Positions 34,150-45,139 of a stretch of DNA of 64,000 bases are shown here, piece after piece. Source of the stretch: Pseudoscleropodium purum (lineage: Eukaryota; Streptophyta; Bryopsida; Hypnales; Brachytheciaceae). Position 1 is the stretch's first letter; every line of letters starts with the position of its first letter. The notes beneath the pieces were generated by a model. The model did not search any database. It was not told the origin of the DNA and saw only the letters and a list, made by a program, of their open reading frames with translations. Both the position numbers and the translations under genes were made by a program. The stretch lies in NCBI GenBank assembly GCA_963969395.1, contig OZ017800.1:9766479-9830478 (forward strand). Reading direction: 5' to 3'.

Positions 34150-34870
34150 TACCAAATGTGCTGCTGTTGTTGTTTGTTTTGAAACATAGAAGCATCTGCA
34201 TACATGTAGCCATTGCTCTTAAGAAATTGGTGTGGAAGTAGTTCATATTGAGTCTGTGAGGAGACGCATTTAGGTTTTCAATGTTGTAATCACAAGTGTC
34301 ACAACTGCTTTTCTCATTTCCGCTGAGAGAAATGCAATCTTCGGTCATGCAACCCTATATACATGTTGCTATTTTGAAGTTGATATGTCTTGAATTCATG
34401 TTGGGTGTATGAGGAAAGGTGGTGTCTTTGTATTGTTGTAATCGCGAAGTGTGCTTCCAATTATTGTTTGGAGAAAATTGTAGTCTTTGGTCATGCAACT
34501 CCATGTAGATTAGTATTCAGATTTTATGTTGGGTCCATGAGGAAGCGTGGTGTATTTTGCATTGTTGTAAGCGCGAAGTACACTTCGTATTTTTTGTAGA
34601 TCACATTGTAGTCTTCGATCATGCAACCCCATGTGGATGTCGCTCCAACAAAATCAGTATGAAAGGAATTCATGTTAGGAAGTGCGGTGTCCATTGTATT
34701 GTTCTAATTGCAAAATACGCTTCCTCATATTTTCTCAACCGGAAAAGAGTCTTTGGTCATGTAGCCCCATGTAGATGTTGTTGAAGCAAAATTTGTGTGA
34801 AAAGAACCCATGTTAGGTCCATCTGGAAGTGCATTGTGTTTTTGAATGTTATAATTGCGAGGTATACTGC
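34150..34870 (+). repeat. Degenerate ~130-146-bp tandem repeats
   Basis: Units share GTCTTTGGTCATGCAACCCC followed by ATGTAGATGTTG, then CATGTTGGGTCCATGAGGAA and a TTGTAATCGCGAAGT-like block. The GGTCATGC core occurs at about 34343, 34489, 34617 and 34755, so spacing is irregular. It directly abuts the 86-bp array. Apparent frames across it are by-products of the repeats. Confidence 0.6.
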
Positions 34871-34879
34871 TTTGTATTA

Positions 34880-35590
34880 GTTATAATCAATTGTCGTGAA
34901 AAATATGCAAAGTTATCATTGAGTCAACGATAATTTTTAGTAGAATTCAAAGGTGTGTTCATTTCACAATAATCCATTGTCAAGAAATATATGCAAAGTT
35001 ATCGTTGAGTCAACGATAACTTTTGGTAGAATCCAAAGGTGCGTTCATTTCACAATAATCCATTGTCAAGAAATATATGCAAAGTTATCGTTGAGTCAAC
35101 GATAACTTTTAGTAGAATTCAAAGGTGCATTCATTTTACAATAGTCAACTGTTGTGAACTATATCCAAAGTTATCATTGAGTCAACGATAACTTTTGGTA
35201 GATTCCAGAGGTGCATTCATTTCACAATAATCCATTGTCAAGAAATATATGCAAAGTTATCATTGAGTCAACGATAACTTTTATTCAAATCCGAAGATGC
35301 GTTCATTTCACAATAATCAATTTTTGTGAAATATATGCCAAGTTATCGTTGAGTCAATGATAACTTTTATTCAAATCCGAGGGTGCGTTCGTTTCACAAT
35401 AATCAACTATCGAGAAATATATGCAAAGTTATCATTGAGTCAATGATAACTTTTGGTAGAATCCAAAGGTGCGTTCATTTCACAATAATCAACTTTTGTG
35501 AAATATATACTAAGTTATCGTTGAATCAATGATAACTTTTACTCAAATCTGAGGGTGTGTTCATTTCACAATAATCAATTGTAATTGCTA
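34880..35590 (+). repeat. Eight-copy tandem array, exact 86-bp period, with palindromic core
   Basis: The core starts at 34912, 34998, 35084, 35170, 35256, 35342, 35428 and 35514, every step exactly 86 bp. The core is a palindrome: arm GTTATCGTTGA, central G, arm TCAACGATAAC, containing the bZIP/AP-1-type heptamer TGAGTCA. Unit flanks include CACAATAATCCATTGTCAAG and TTGGTAGAATCC. A degenerate core follows near 35640, and another (ATTTATCATTGATTCAACGA) near 35800. The array ends about 400 bp before the DUF7869-like transposase frame. Plausible roles are subterminal transposase-binding sites or an enhancer-like cluster. Confidence 0.9.
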
Positions 35591-36007
35591 GCCTAAAATA
35601 TATAAATGATCACTTTGTATGTTATTTTCTATCATCAAAGTTATCGTCAACTCACCGATAACTAAACAATTCTAGAAATTTAGAATATGAACCTCAATAT
35701 ATTGATGTGATATAGAGTTGATCATACTAGAAGACTGTTTATGAAGCATTTAGAAAGTGCCAATGGCTTTTTTTACCTTAGACCTATTGCAAGCTTATAG
35801 TATTTATCATTGATTCAACGATAAACTATTCAAAATCAGATTACATTACTTTTGACATTAGATGAAAGTTGACACGATACATTTTTAAATTCTTTAGAGT
35901 CAGTCCATCTATATCTTATCTATTCTTACTTTTCATCAAGTTGATGATACATTTCTAATACTCTAACATCATCAGTTGTTTAAGGGATGTGTATTTAAAT
36001 TAATATT

Positions 36008-38858
36008 TTGGATACTTTTTCTTGCAGAACATTTCATACACCTGAAGAGTTTACAATTTCTGTACCTACACTACCTGAAGGAGTTTTTCAGTGTGATGGA
36101 ATTCCTCGAGCAAAATGGAATACGATGCTAGTCACTATCAGAAACGATGCAAGGGATGATGTCGCAAATGCAATTTGTTATAATGTGGATCCCGAGCTCG
36201 TCATCGATACAAATGGAGAGCCTTTGGGTGATGATCGAGTGGCCATTCAAATTGCAGAGTCTTTATGTGAAGAGGAAGTTCCGTCCTCTTAGATGTGGTC
36301 AATGCGATCTTGGCACATTAAACAAGTATTTTTGAATGGTCCCAGTTTGTATGACCATGACCAAACGTACATTTACAATACAGCTGTGTCTACCGCGAAC
36401 AGAAGAGTTCGTAAAGGACTTCGACGGTATGAAAGCATGCGTGAAAGGCTTGAGCCTAATCTTCTTCCAAAAAAGGAATCCCTCCTCACAATGCAGTCTA
36501 TTGTTGAAGTATCAACTATAACATGTTGTGTGAAAAATTGCTTACAGCCTTTCCCACGTGGACAAATTCAAGCCATCCGGTGCCAACTTCATGTAAATGA
36601 CGGAGTGTATGCCTGCAAGAAGTGTCTTCTTGAGGTACATCGGCAAATCCACAAAGACAATGACGGCAAGGATTGTATCATCTTGAAAGGAAGGGAAGTG
36701 TGTCCTCTAGCTTGGTACACCATCCACGGTATATCAAAAGCAACTTTCTATAGGTACAAGGAAATGGCTAGAGCTGGGAAGCAAGTAGAGGGGCACGGGA
36801 ATTCAGGGTCCAAGAAACCCCGTACACATACCTTGCAAGCAACTGCCACGCTTCGGACATTGCTTGTGTCGAATGCAGACAAAATGCCACATAAAACTAG
36901 GACAATGGAGTCTGGAGAGAAAGTGACTGCAATGGTTTTGCCATCACCATTTCGTTGGCGTGACCAATTGCCAATCCTCAATGAGGCCAATGCAATGTTG
37001 AATTTACAGCCAATATCATCTAGTGGCTTGAGCAACATTCGGTGTGCTTCTTTTCCAGAGTATGCACCAAAGGCTCGAGGAGATACTTTTGCGCGTTGTG
37101 GCTTGTGTGATCGATACAAGCAACTCAGATGTGCATGCACTCCATTTTTGGTTGCACAAAAAAAATGGTCTACACTTTTAAATATTCACCTTGTAGGCCA
37201 AAGGGCACATAGAGAATTGTACTATGCAAATCGTTATATATTTGAAAAATACCCTGACAAAATGCTCACTATCATTCATGATAAAATGGATCACTCCAAG
37301 ACGGCTTCGCCACACTTCTCTCACAAGACCAAGTCGATAGATCCTTTTATGAAGATGCCCATTGCTATGACGGGTATGATAGCACATGGTCATGGTGATG
37401 TCCGATATGCACACTATGGCCTCAACATATTTCCAACAGACTCAAACATACTGTTGGATCCATTGCAAAATTATTGCGTGATTTAGAAACACCTCCAAAG
37501 AATTCTTCCCGCAATTTATTTTCAGTAGAAGAAGGGCAATCCTTGTTAACAAAGGCGCTTTTGAGTGGTTCAGAAGCTTGCTTGGATTCACTACTTCCCC
37601 CTTTTGATGAATCACTTTTGGCTCATCCTCTTCCACCAATATTAACTTTGCAGCTTGATAATTGCTCTGGAGACAACAAGAACCGATGGGTTTTTGCCTA
37701 TTGCTCTTTGCTAGTGTACAAAGGCATTTTCAAGGAGGTATACATAAATTTCCTTATTGTTGGGCATATTCACGAAGACATCGATGCTCTTTTTGGTCGA
37801 TGGAGCACGAAGTTGAAAATGAATGACTACCCAACACTTCCGAAGTTGATGAAATCATTTATGGATTGTGAATCACACCCCGTAATTCCTCATCTTATAG
37901 AGGAGGTTCCGGACTTCAAGACATTTGTGCATGGATATTTGGCACAGGTGGAAATTTTTTAGAAGGTCATTATTTTTCCCAACAGTTCAAGTTTTCTATG
38001 AATTCTAATGGATGGCCCATAATGGAGTATAAGGACCTTTGCACTGACAAGGACTGGTTGCCGGAAAATGGCAAAGGAATTCGGTTGTGGAATGAGACTG
38101 AAGATGGGCGTCCTAAAGTACCCAATGGTAGTCCACTACTTCTAAAACCGGAGCAGATTAAAGCCTTTGTTGAGGTAAAGAAAGGATTAAATGGTTTCAT
38201 TGCTTATTGGAACCAAATGGCCAACGATGATGCCTCTGGAGAATTTAGACGAAAAAACGATCCCATCAAGAAGTATTGGGTGGGTGTTAGAGCTGCATTT
38301 GATGCACCTCTACAAGTGCGAGAGAGGCTATTAGATGCTTTTTGGCCTACTTCTAGAGTCACTCATGACGACGTTGACCGAAGGCAAAGAGATGGCACAA
38401 TGAATGAAGAAGAAGCAGAGGATCGCCCCTTTGTTGGACGTAGGCGTGATCATCCTCCACCTTCATTTCGTATTGTACGTGATACGCATGCAGGTTCATT
38501 TGTTGTAGTGCACACTACAGATGGTGACCCAAAGCCATTTTGGCTTGCAAGGGCGATTACAAAGCCGAATCCAGATCCATCGCACATAAAACAAATCCAA
38601 ATTCAGTATTGGACACCAGCTTCGGATCGAAACATTGACATGGAGACTTACGGTGGGTGGGACACAAATGGAGGGATTCAATGGCGTGAAGACACAATAA
38701 TATCTCCAACATGGTCGAATACAGATTGTATTATGACAGCATGGAAGCCTAGTTTTAGAGATGGAACAGCAAACCCGCGAGCATCAATTTCGAAAAAGCA
38801 AATTGAGATCATCAAAGCATCATTGGCAGCTTTTATGGTTGAGGAAGAGACTAGTTAG
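36008..38858 (+). pseudogene. DUF7869-like DDE-type transposase gene, broken
   Basis: One long coding region with three lesions: in-frame TAG at 36290-36292, a frameshift near 37445-37455, and another near 37945-37955. N-terminal part: Cys clusters (CCVKNC, CKKCLLEVHRQIH), then VCPLAWYTIHGISKATFYRY, the 'school-of-thought' helix-turn-helix-like segment of this family. Catalytic part: IIHDKMDHSKTASPHF (first Asp, ~37271), LTLQLDNCSGDNKNRWVFAY (second Asp, ~37657) and VGHIHEDIDALFGRW (third acidic pair, ~37760). C-terminal part: KPFWLARAI/IQYW, a chromo/BAH-like small beta segment. The D...D...(H)EDID pattern matches the transposase-like DUF7869 group found in algae, fungi and animals. The 86-bp array just upstream probably belongs to the same element. 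Confidence 0.6.
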
Positions 38859-38869
38859 AATCTTCAATC

Positions 38870-39435
38870 CACGGATGAAGAATTCATACTTAAATAAGTA
38901 AAGTGTTGTTTATATAGTTGTAAATATTATTTTTAGTTTTTGCATATTTTGAGCTCTACACATGGATATATGAATGTATTAAGTTTGTTATGATACAAAA
39001 GCAATCTAGCGCCGGATGACTACTGATTTCTATCAATGAAGTCATTTTTTTTATTATGATGTTTTTGAATTCTCTGCAAATGTATTGTACAATCATAAGG
39101 GATAGAAATAATTATATTTCTTTTTATTACAATATGGAATAAAGAGTCTTTAGACCCTAAATCTAAACACATGCAAGTCTCAATTTAATGGATTGTCTCA
39201 CTTTACTGTCTTATTAATTGCAGTATTTCTATATTCATAATAAAATTTTGCAAAATTTAAATGTTCAATAAGCACTTGCCACTTTCCAAAACAATAAGTA
39301 AATGATTACACATGGAAATTGACATTTGAAAGTCTCAATATTCCCCTAATGATTCAATTTAAGTAGAGCTTTTTCTACATTTTCAAGTTGTATGAAAATG
39401 AGACCTCACTTTGTCTCAAATTAACGAATATGGCC
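38870..39435. other. AT-rich 3' flank of DUF7869-like gene
   Basis: Non-coding and AT-rich. It ends at about 39435, where sequence homologous to the kinase gene starts abruptly. Confidence 0.5.
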
Positions 39436-40731
39436 TGCCTCTGACATGTTGTTTCCATTCATCCGCCGAGCAATTTTTCAAATGGCATACTCTTCCGACT
39501 TACGTGAATACATCGGAATGACTTCCACATCTGCATCTGCTTTATGCAAATATGCAATACGTGGATCCACCCACCATCTCCTCTGCAAAGTTTGTTTCAT
39601 CTCATCTGCTGATGTGAATGTGTACAAAGACTACATTAGCCGAGAAGCTAAGGTGGTCATGCCCCAATCGCAAATTCCAATGTATACACGTGACTCATCC
39701 TCTGGAAAATGCAACAAGATGTTGTTCGGAGAAAGATCATTGTACAAATGTCCAGCAAGATGCACTGCATACATTATATGCATAAACGCCCATGTCAACT
39801 CCGTGCGCTTCTTCCGATATCGTCCTAAATGGTGAGCTTTTACAACCTCCTCTTCAGTTGGATTCGTATACATCAAACGGATTTGAATGTTGTCTGGAAA
39901 GTCCTTATCCATATTCAACATTTGTCGAAGAGCTCCACCATTCCACCAATATGCATAACTTTCACACATCGTTCTGTGCACCGCAGCAAACCGTATCACA
40001 CCCGCGTGTAGAATTCGAACAGCCACTGATTCAATTTGATGTTCTAATTTTGCAAGATTGGGTCGAGTTTGGTGGTGAATGGATTTCTTTGCCGCAAATT
40101 CCCAATGAGGAAGTATTCCTGGACATCCTTCAATACGGACCTTTCGAATCGTTGCATATTCACCTCTCATCATTCTGTCATCAACAGCAATCACGCGTGC
40201 TGTATCTGGAAGTGCTATGAGGTGACGTTTGGTCCTTTCCACTTAAACAATTCCATCATTGCTTTTCCACCAACCAATTGAACCAACTCGATTGTGCGTT
40301 TTGGCGAATGGAGCACATCGCCCCCTAAACAAGTCCGCTTTCAAAATCACTTCTTCAAACTGAACGTCATTGGATCGATATTCCTTGCCATATTTAACCA
40401 AAATGACTTTAGAATTCCACAAAGCGTCATGAACCTTGTTCTCCAAACATTTGGTGAAGTACGTTTCATGCATTTCGTCATGCCACTTCGCCACATTCAA
40501 TGCATCCAACAACATCTGTGTCATGTCTACCTTGAATTTAGACACGCACTCCTCTTGATATCTAATGTACTTATTGTCTAAAGACAATATTGTTTCTGAT
40601 TCATAAAATTGAACGATGCGATCGATCATGAATTTTTTGCATTCCTCCGAAGGACTTTGGCGAGCTACCTCCAAGTTTGATGGTCCCTCTCCATGTTTAA
40701 GCTTCGCAACCTTCTTCTTCCCCTTCGTCAT
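39436..40731 (-). pseudogene. Transposon-borne protein kinase, decayed copy
   Basis: Homologous to 11758-13251 from ATG at 40731 (MTKGKKKVAKLKHGEGPSNL). Stops: TAA at 40243-40245 and TAG at 39631-39633, both in the original frame (the second replaces a Lys codon). It keeps RGEYATIRKV, FAAKKSI, NDLSPNNILL and ICDWGM. Here the catalytic loop reads SPNN where copy 1 has SPDN, and the DFG position reads DWG. Sequence identity ends at about 39436, inside RRMNGNNMSE, so the last ~70 codons, the 3' array and the terminal repeat are missing. Confidence 0.8.
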
Positions 40732-40919
40732 CGTGACAAATGAAATTGATATAGATCAAATTTTTTAATTTGAAATTGAATTCACGCGCAAGTGTCCAAA
40801 AAATTGGCAACAAGGGGGCTCCAATAAACCACTTTTGCCTTGCCTCGGAAAGAAGCCAATGGAGGATGAACCACCAAGCTCTCCGCTCCACCTTGCATTC
40901 ACAAGGGGCAAAGCAAAAG

Positions 40920-41310
40920 TGACAATGCGGACGGCCTGTCCGCCCCATCGAACGGTCCTAAACCGTCCGCCCGATCGGACAGCCACGGGCGGACAAATCT
41001 GGCATCCACCCGATCAAACGGTCCGGGGGGCGGATGCATCGCTGTAATGGGGCGGTTAGGGCGGACACCGGTTCCGACGGACAGGGCGGACGGAGGACGG
41101 AGCGGACAGGGCGGACGCCGGATCCGACGGATAGGGCGGACGGAGGACAGGGCAGACGGGTATCCAGGCCGACGGGGCGGACAGGGCGGACGGCGGACAG
41201 GTATCGGGGCGGACAGGGTCTGGGCGGACGGGGGTCTGGGCAGATGGGACAGACGGGTATGAGGGCGGACGGGTACAAGGGCAGACGGGGCGGTTTGACC
41301 CTAAAGCGAC
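40920..41310 (-). repeat. CGGACG array upstream of decayed kinase
   Basis: Contains GCGGACGGCCTGTCCGCCCC, CCGCCCGATCGGACAGCCAC and many GGGCGGACGG units. The part next to the kinase is the reverse complement of the array at 63.9-64.0 kb. Open frames on both strands here are low-complexity artefacts. Confidence 0.75.
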
Positions 41311-41697
41311 CCTAAACTCATATTTTGCACGATAAACAAAGATCTTCATGGCACTGTATTGTTCAACTAACTTTTCATTCATTCAATGTAAAATTTGAAA
41401 TTAAAAAAGATAGCCTTCCTTTATGACCAAATATATGAATTCTTGGTAAATGATATTTTTGTACAAAGATATGACCTAAAATGTGCAAAAATTCACGAAA
41501 GGATTGCGACGTTTAATATATGTACCCAAATATTCATGTTGCATTGTGTATAAAGCAATTGTAAGAAGGTAGTTGAATAAAAATTCTACTATTAAATTGA
41601 ATTAGTTGACGTCTAATCACTTAGTAAACCGCTAAATGTCCAAGTCCTTGCAAGTGTGTTTTGGCTATCGAAAAAGAGCATGGACTTATAGTTATCC
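41311..41697. other. Spacer without gene between array and inverted-repeat arm
   Basis: AT-rich. It begins with CCCTAAAGCGACCCTAAACT, short telomere-like heptamers. It has no counterpart at the equivalent place near 61.26 kb, where the accessory gene module follows instead. This suggests a deletion or replacement. Confidence 0.5.
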
Positions 41698-44212
41698 CCA
41701 ATGAAGCAAATTGTTCTTTTTTCAAAATCTAATGGTATAGATATTTAGCCCCTAAAGTTCTTTTCACTAAAAACACTTCAAAGCTGCTAGTAGTAGTGCA
41801 AATATCAAGTCTTGGAAGAAAAATACTTTGGGGCATATGTAACCGTAGGATCTTGTAGTAAATTAATTGGAAAAGATGTGGAAAAAATTTTAGACAAATC
41901 CACCATTTGGATTGTAAGATATTAGATATTGAATGTTTTATTTAAGGGGGCTACTCAATTATGTCTATTAATGAACAATTGGTAGGCTAACAAACCTAAC
42001 TTAGCATGTATTTTAATATTTGTTGCAATTGTTTTAGGAATATTATAACATAATACTATTATAATATTCTTATAAATGATATGGTACTAAATCATTTCAA
42101 AATCAATAACATTCGAACACAATCTGTCAATCTTGTCTTCCATACTCCTTTAATGATATATATATATATATATAAACATATATACATACATAAAATATAT
42201 TAGATAAATCAACATGAACAAATCAATGATTATATATTTCATAGATCTATTCTTCATCAATCAAATAAGAGTGCATGTGCAAATATAGACAAAGATGGTT
42301 TCTCCATTTGTTCCCAAAAAATAGATAAACAAATAGAGAAAGATATGAAGTGAATGTTACTTGGAGAATTGGAAAGAAAGAAATTGAAGTACTCAATTGC
42401 ATTTTATTAAATTGGAAAATTGCATGTGGATGGCATGAATTAATCTTCATAGATGCTAAACTCATACGAGTTGCATTTCAACATTTATGATTTATGCAAT
42501 TGATTGAATTGAAATCTCTTGTAATTACATTTTCAAATTTTCGATTCAATCATTCAAATTTGCAAGAGTGATTTATGATAGATTTATAACTTTAAATGTG
42601 AAAGCATTCAATGCCTTTATGCGTTTGTTCATCAATATATTAATTTTAAATAAATAATATATATTTTTTATAACATATGCATAAACCATTGCATTAAAAA
42701 AATAAAAAAACTAAGAGCCAAGCCAAATAGGCTGGTCAAATGAAGAGAACAAGAGAATAAGAGCCCTACGAGACAGAAAACACAGGAAAATAAAGAAAAT
42801 ATCAAAAGGATTCAAAGGAAGGAGCAAGATGCATTCTTGCAAGACCGTAGAATACATAATGTGATAATGATTTCAAAATCCAAACACAAATATATTTTCT
42901 ATTTCAATGAGAGTCAAAAATGAACTACCCTGCTCTCAAAGATTGTACAATGTACACGTTATACAAAACGAACATATAACAGAAAGAGTAGAAGACATCG
43001 TTTATCATGATTGAAAACTGAAATGATTTTTTCTTTCTATGTAGAATATTTTATGAAATGTTACAATGTATTTAATTATTATAGTAATTGGTAGAAATCT
43101 TTGTGCAATACATAGAAACATTTCATTCATGTGGAATTTTTTCATTTATTTAGGATTAAAATTGAAGTATTATACTCTGCAAAGTACAAACCAAAAACAA
43201 TATCATATACGGATATACCTAAGTTCAAAAGTTTGGAATTGTTTCGTGAATTCATTTTGAAAACTCAAACGAAGAAATATTTTATAATCAATATCTTGTT
43301 CATTTGAATCATTTCAAAATTCGAATTCCGAATTCAATTCCTATTTATAATAGAAATTATGTTTGTCAAATTTTTAGATCTTTAAACAATGAACCCTCTT
43401 TTTTAAAATTAATATTTAAAAACATCTGAAATAAGAATATTGGAATTACCCTTCAAAATAAATATAGCACATGTATAAGTGTATAATGTATTCTACTCCA
43501 CCAACTCAAGTAACAAATTTTTCTATGTTTTTAAGGAAAAATATAGCCATACATGATTTGAAAGTTAAAACATTGATTCTTTTTCTTTGTTTTCAAATCT
43601 AATCAAAATTTCATTAAAAAATATGAAAGACTCGATGTTCATTTGAAGATCGTGATGCACTTTTAATGAGAAATCACAACCTTTCATTAAATATCATGAG
43701 GTTGAAATCCATTAAACTGTTATTCTAATTATGTATTGGGGCCTTTTTTTAAAATTTCATTTGCTTATGATGAAAAAGGAATTGATTATTTCTGCAAAAC
43801 ATTTGATTTCCTAATGAACTTTAAAAAAATCCCCACCATCTTCAGATCTTCTCAAAACCTATTTAGAAGGATAATATGAGTAAATAATTCAAACATATTC
43901 AACTTAACCACATTCCCCTCATTCGTAAAACAATTTAGGGGAGAAAAGAAAAGGTTTAGGGTAATTAGGGTTTAGGGTTTACATTTCTTTTAAAAATAAA
44001 ATGATAAATCAATTACATTGATCCTCATTTAGTAGTGATTATTAGGCTGTTTTGTTTTGGAAATGTTACCGCTCTTTTTGAGTAATATCAGCCTCTTAGG
44101 ATGCTCCAATGGACAGCTGGGCGGACGCTGTTGGCGGTTAGTGTTTAAGTGGGGCGGTTGGCGTGTCCAAAGCGCGGACAGCGTCGGAAGGCGCACAATG
44201 TGGACAGTCCCA
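41698..44212 (+). repeat. Left arm of a 2.5-kb inverted repeat
   Basis: Reverse-complement match to 58737-61254 over essentially its whole length. Examples: ATGAAGCAAATTGTTCTTTT at 41700 against the 61250 end; identical 72-codon chance frames on opposite strands at 42247-42465 and 60487-60705; GTGTTTAAGTGGGGCGGT at about 44142 against 58.80 kb. It is AT-rich with no gene, and its inner end runs into CGGACG array. Confidence 0.88.
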
Positions 44213-44310
44213 TCCGACCGCCCTGTCCGACCCGTCTGCCCTGTCCGCCCGCCCCCGTTCGGCCTGTCCGCCCGTCCGCTTCAGCCCCGTCACGGCCGTT
44301 TCTTGTTTTT
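44100..44310 (+). repeat. CGGACG/CCGTCCGCC array before transposase
   Basis: GC-rich stretch combining GGGCGGACGCTGTTGGCGG, AAGCGCGGACAGCGTCGGAA and CTGTCCGCCCGCCCCCG. The first ~110 bp belong to the inverted-repeat arm; the rest diverges from the 58.5-58.7 kb counterpart. Confidence 0.7.
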
Positions 44311-45134
44311 GAACGGAAATCCTAAAAATGAACCTTTAATTTTCTGGAGGGGACTATAAATGTTAAAAGAGAAGCTTTGGTATTCACTCTCGAAAAACCG
44401 AACGCTAAGATTTCCAAGGGCTATGAGCTTCAATTTATTGAGTCTCTTGCTTGGTAATGTATAGTTCGGTGGACGGGGGGGCTTTGATTTTCAAAGCTTT
44501 GTGTGACTAATTTCATTGATATTGTATACATTGTCACGTTGTGAGTTTCAAATTTAAAACATTCTATTGGTTTCTTTTGAAATTGAGGTAAAACATACAC
44601 TTGTCAGTATGGTGGCCAAATCGACGGGGGATTTTTTTCCTTGGTTTAGTGTGCAAGAGGGTGGTAAAGTAAAATGTAGGCTTTGCAAAGCGAGCATGTC
44701 AAGGAAGCTCAGCCGTATGTTCAGCCACTTAGGCTATTCTGGGCCTGGAGGTGTACGTGATAAAGGGGTGAGTCTTTTTCCACAATTATCAATGGCAGTT
44801 CGAGATTTATTTCGGCATTGCGAAGGAGTTTTTCCAAAACGTGTTGTAATGGACAATGTGGATGGCAACCCTGGCCCTTCAGATGTTCAAGAGTTTTTGG
44901 CCGGAAAGGCTGTGTCGCATTTTGACCACGAAGATTCTTGTTCAACGTCCAAAGAATTGGTATCAATAGTATGTGCCACAACTGAAATGACTTTGAGTAC
45001 GGAAGCTTCTGGTGAACGTGAAACCCCGAGGGCATTAAGTTCTAGGACTCAGAGGCAAGGCAGCTTAGTGAATGTGTTTGAAGAAGGTCATACACGCAAA
45101 TTACATTCAGTGTGGACAAATTTTTTTTATTCGG

Positions 45135-45139
45135 CGAAC
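45135..45139 (+). repeat. Target-site duplication CGAAC, left
   Basis: CGAAC at 45135-45139 lies just before TGTAGTC and is repeated exactly at 47310-47314 just after GACTACA. Confidence 0.93.

Noticed and set aside
34880..35590. CRISPR-like regular repeat array
   Set aside because: The whole 86-bp unit repeats with no unique spacers, the context is plant-like nuclear DNA, and there are no cas genes. It is an ordinary tandem array.
41034..41382. Open frames of 70-110 codons on both strands in the GC array (also at 11.4, 16.9, 54.4, 58.5, 61.3 and 63.6 kb)
   Set aside because: They encode only Arg/Gly/Asp/Thr or Pro/Val/Arg low-complexity strings dictated by the CGGACG repeat, and are open on both strands at once.
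43960..43982. Telomeric repeat / telomere-proximal location
   Set aside because: Only two or three TTTAGGG-like units occur here and at 61255; too short for telomeric DNA and present within a repeat arm.
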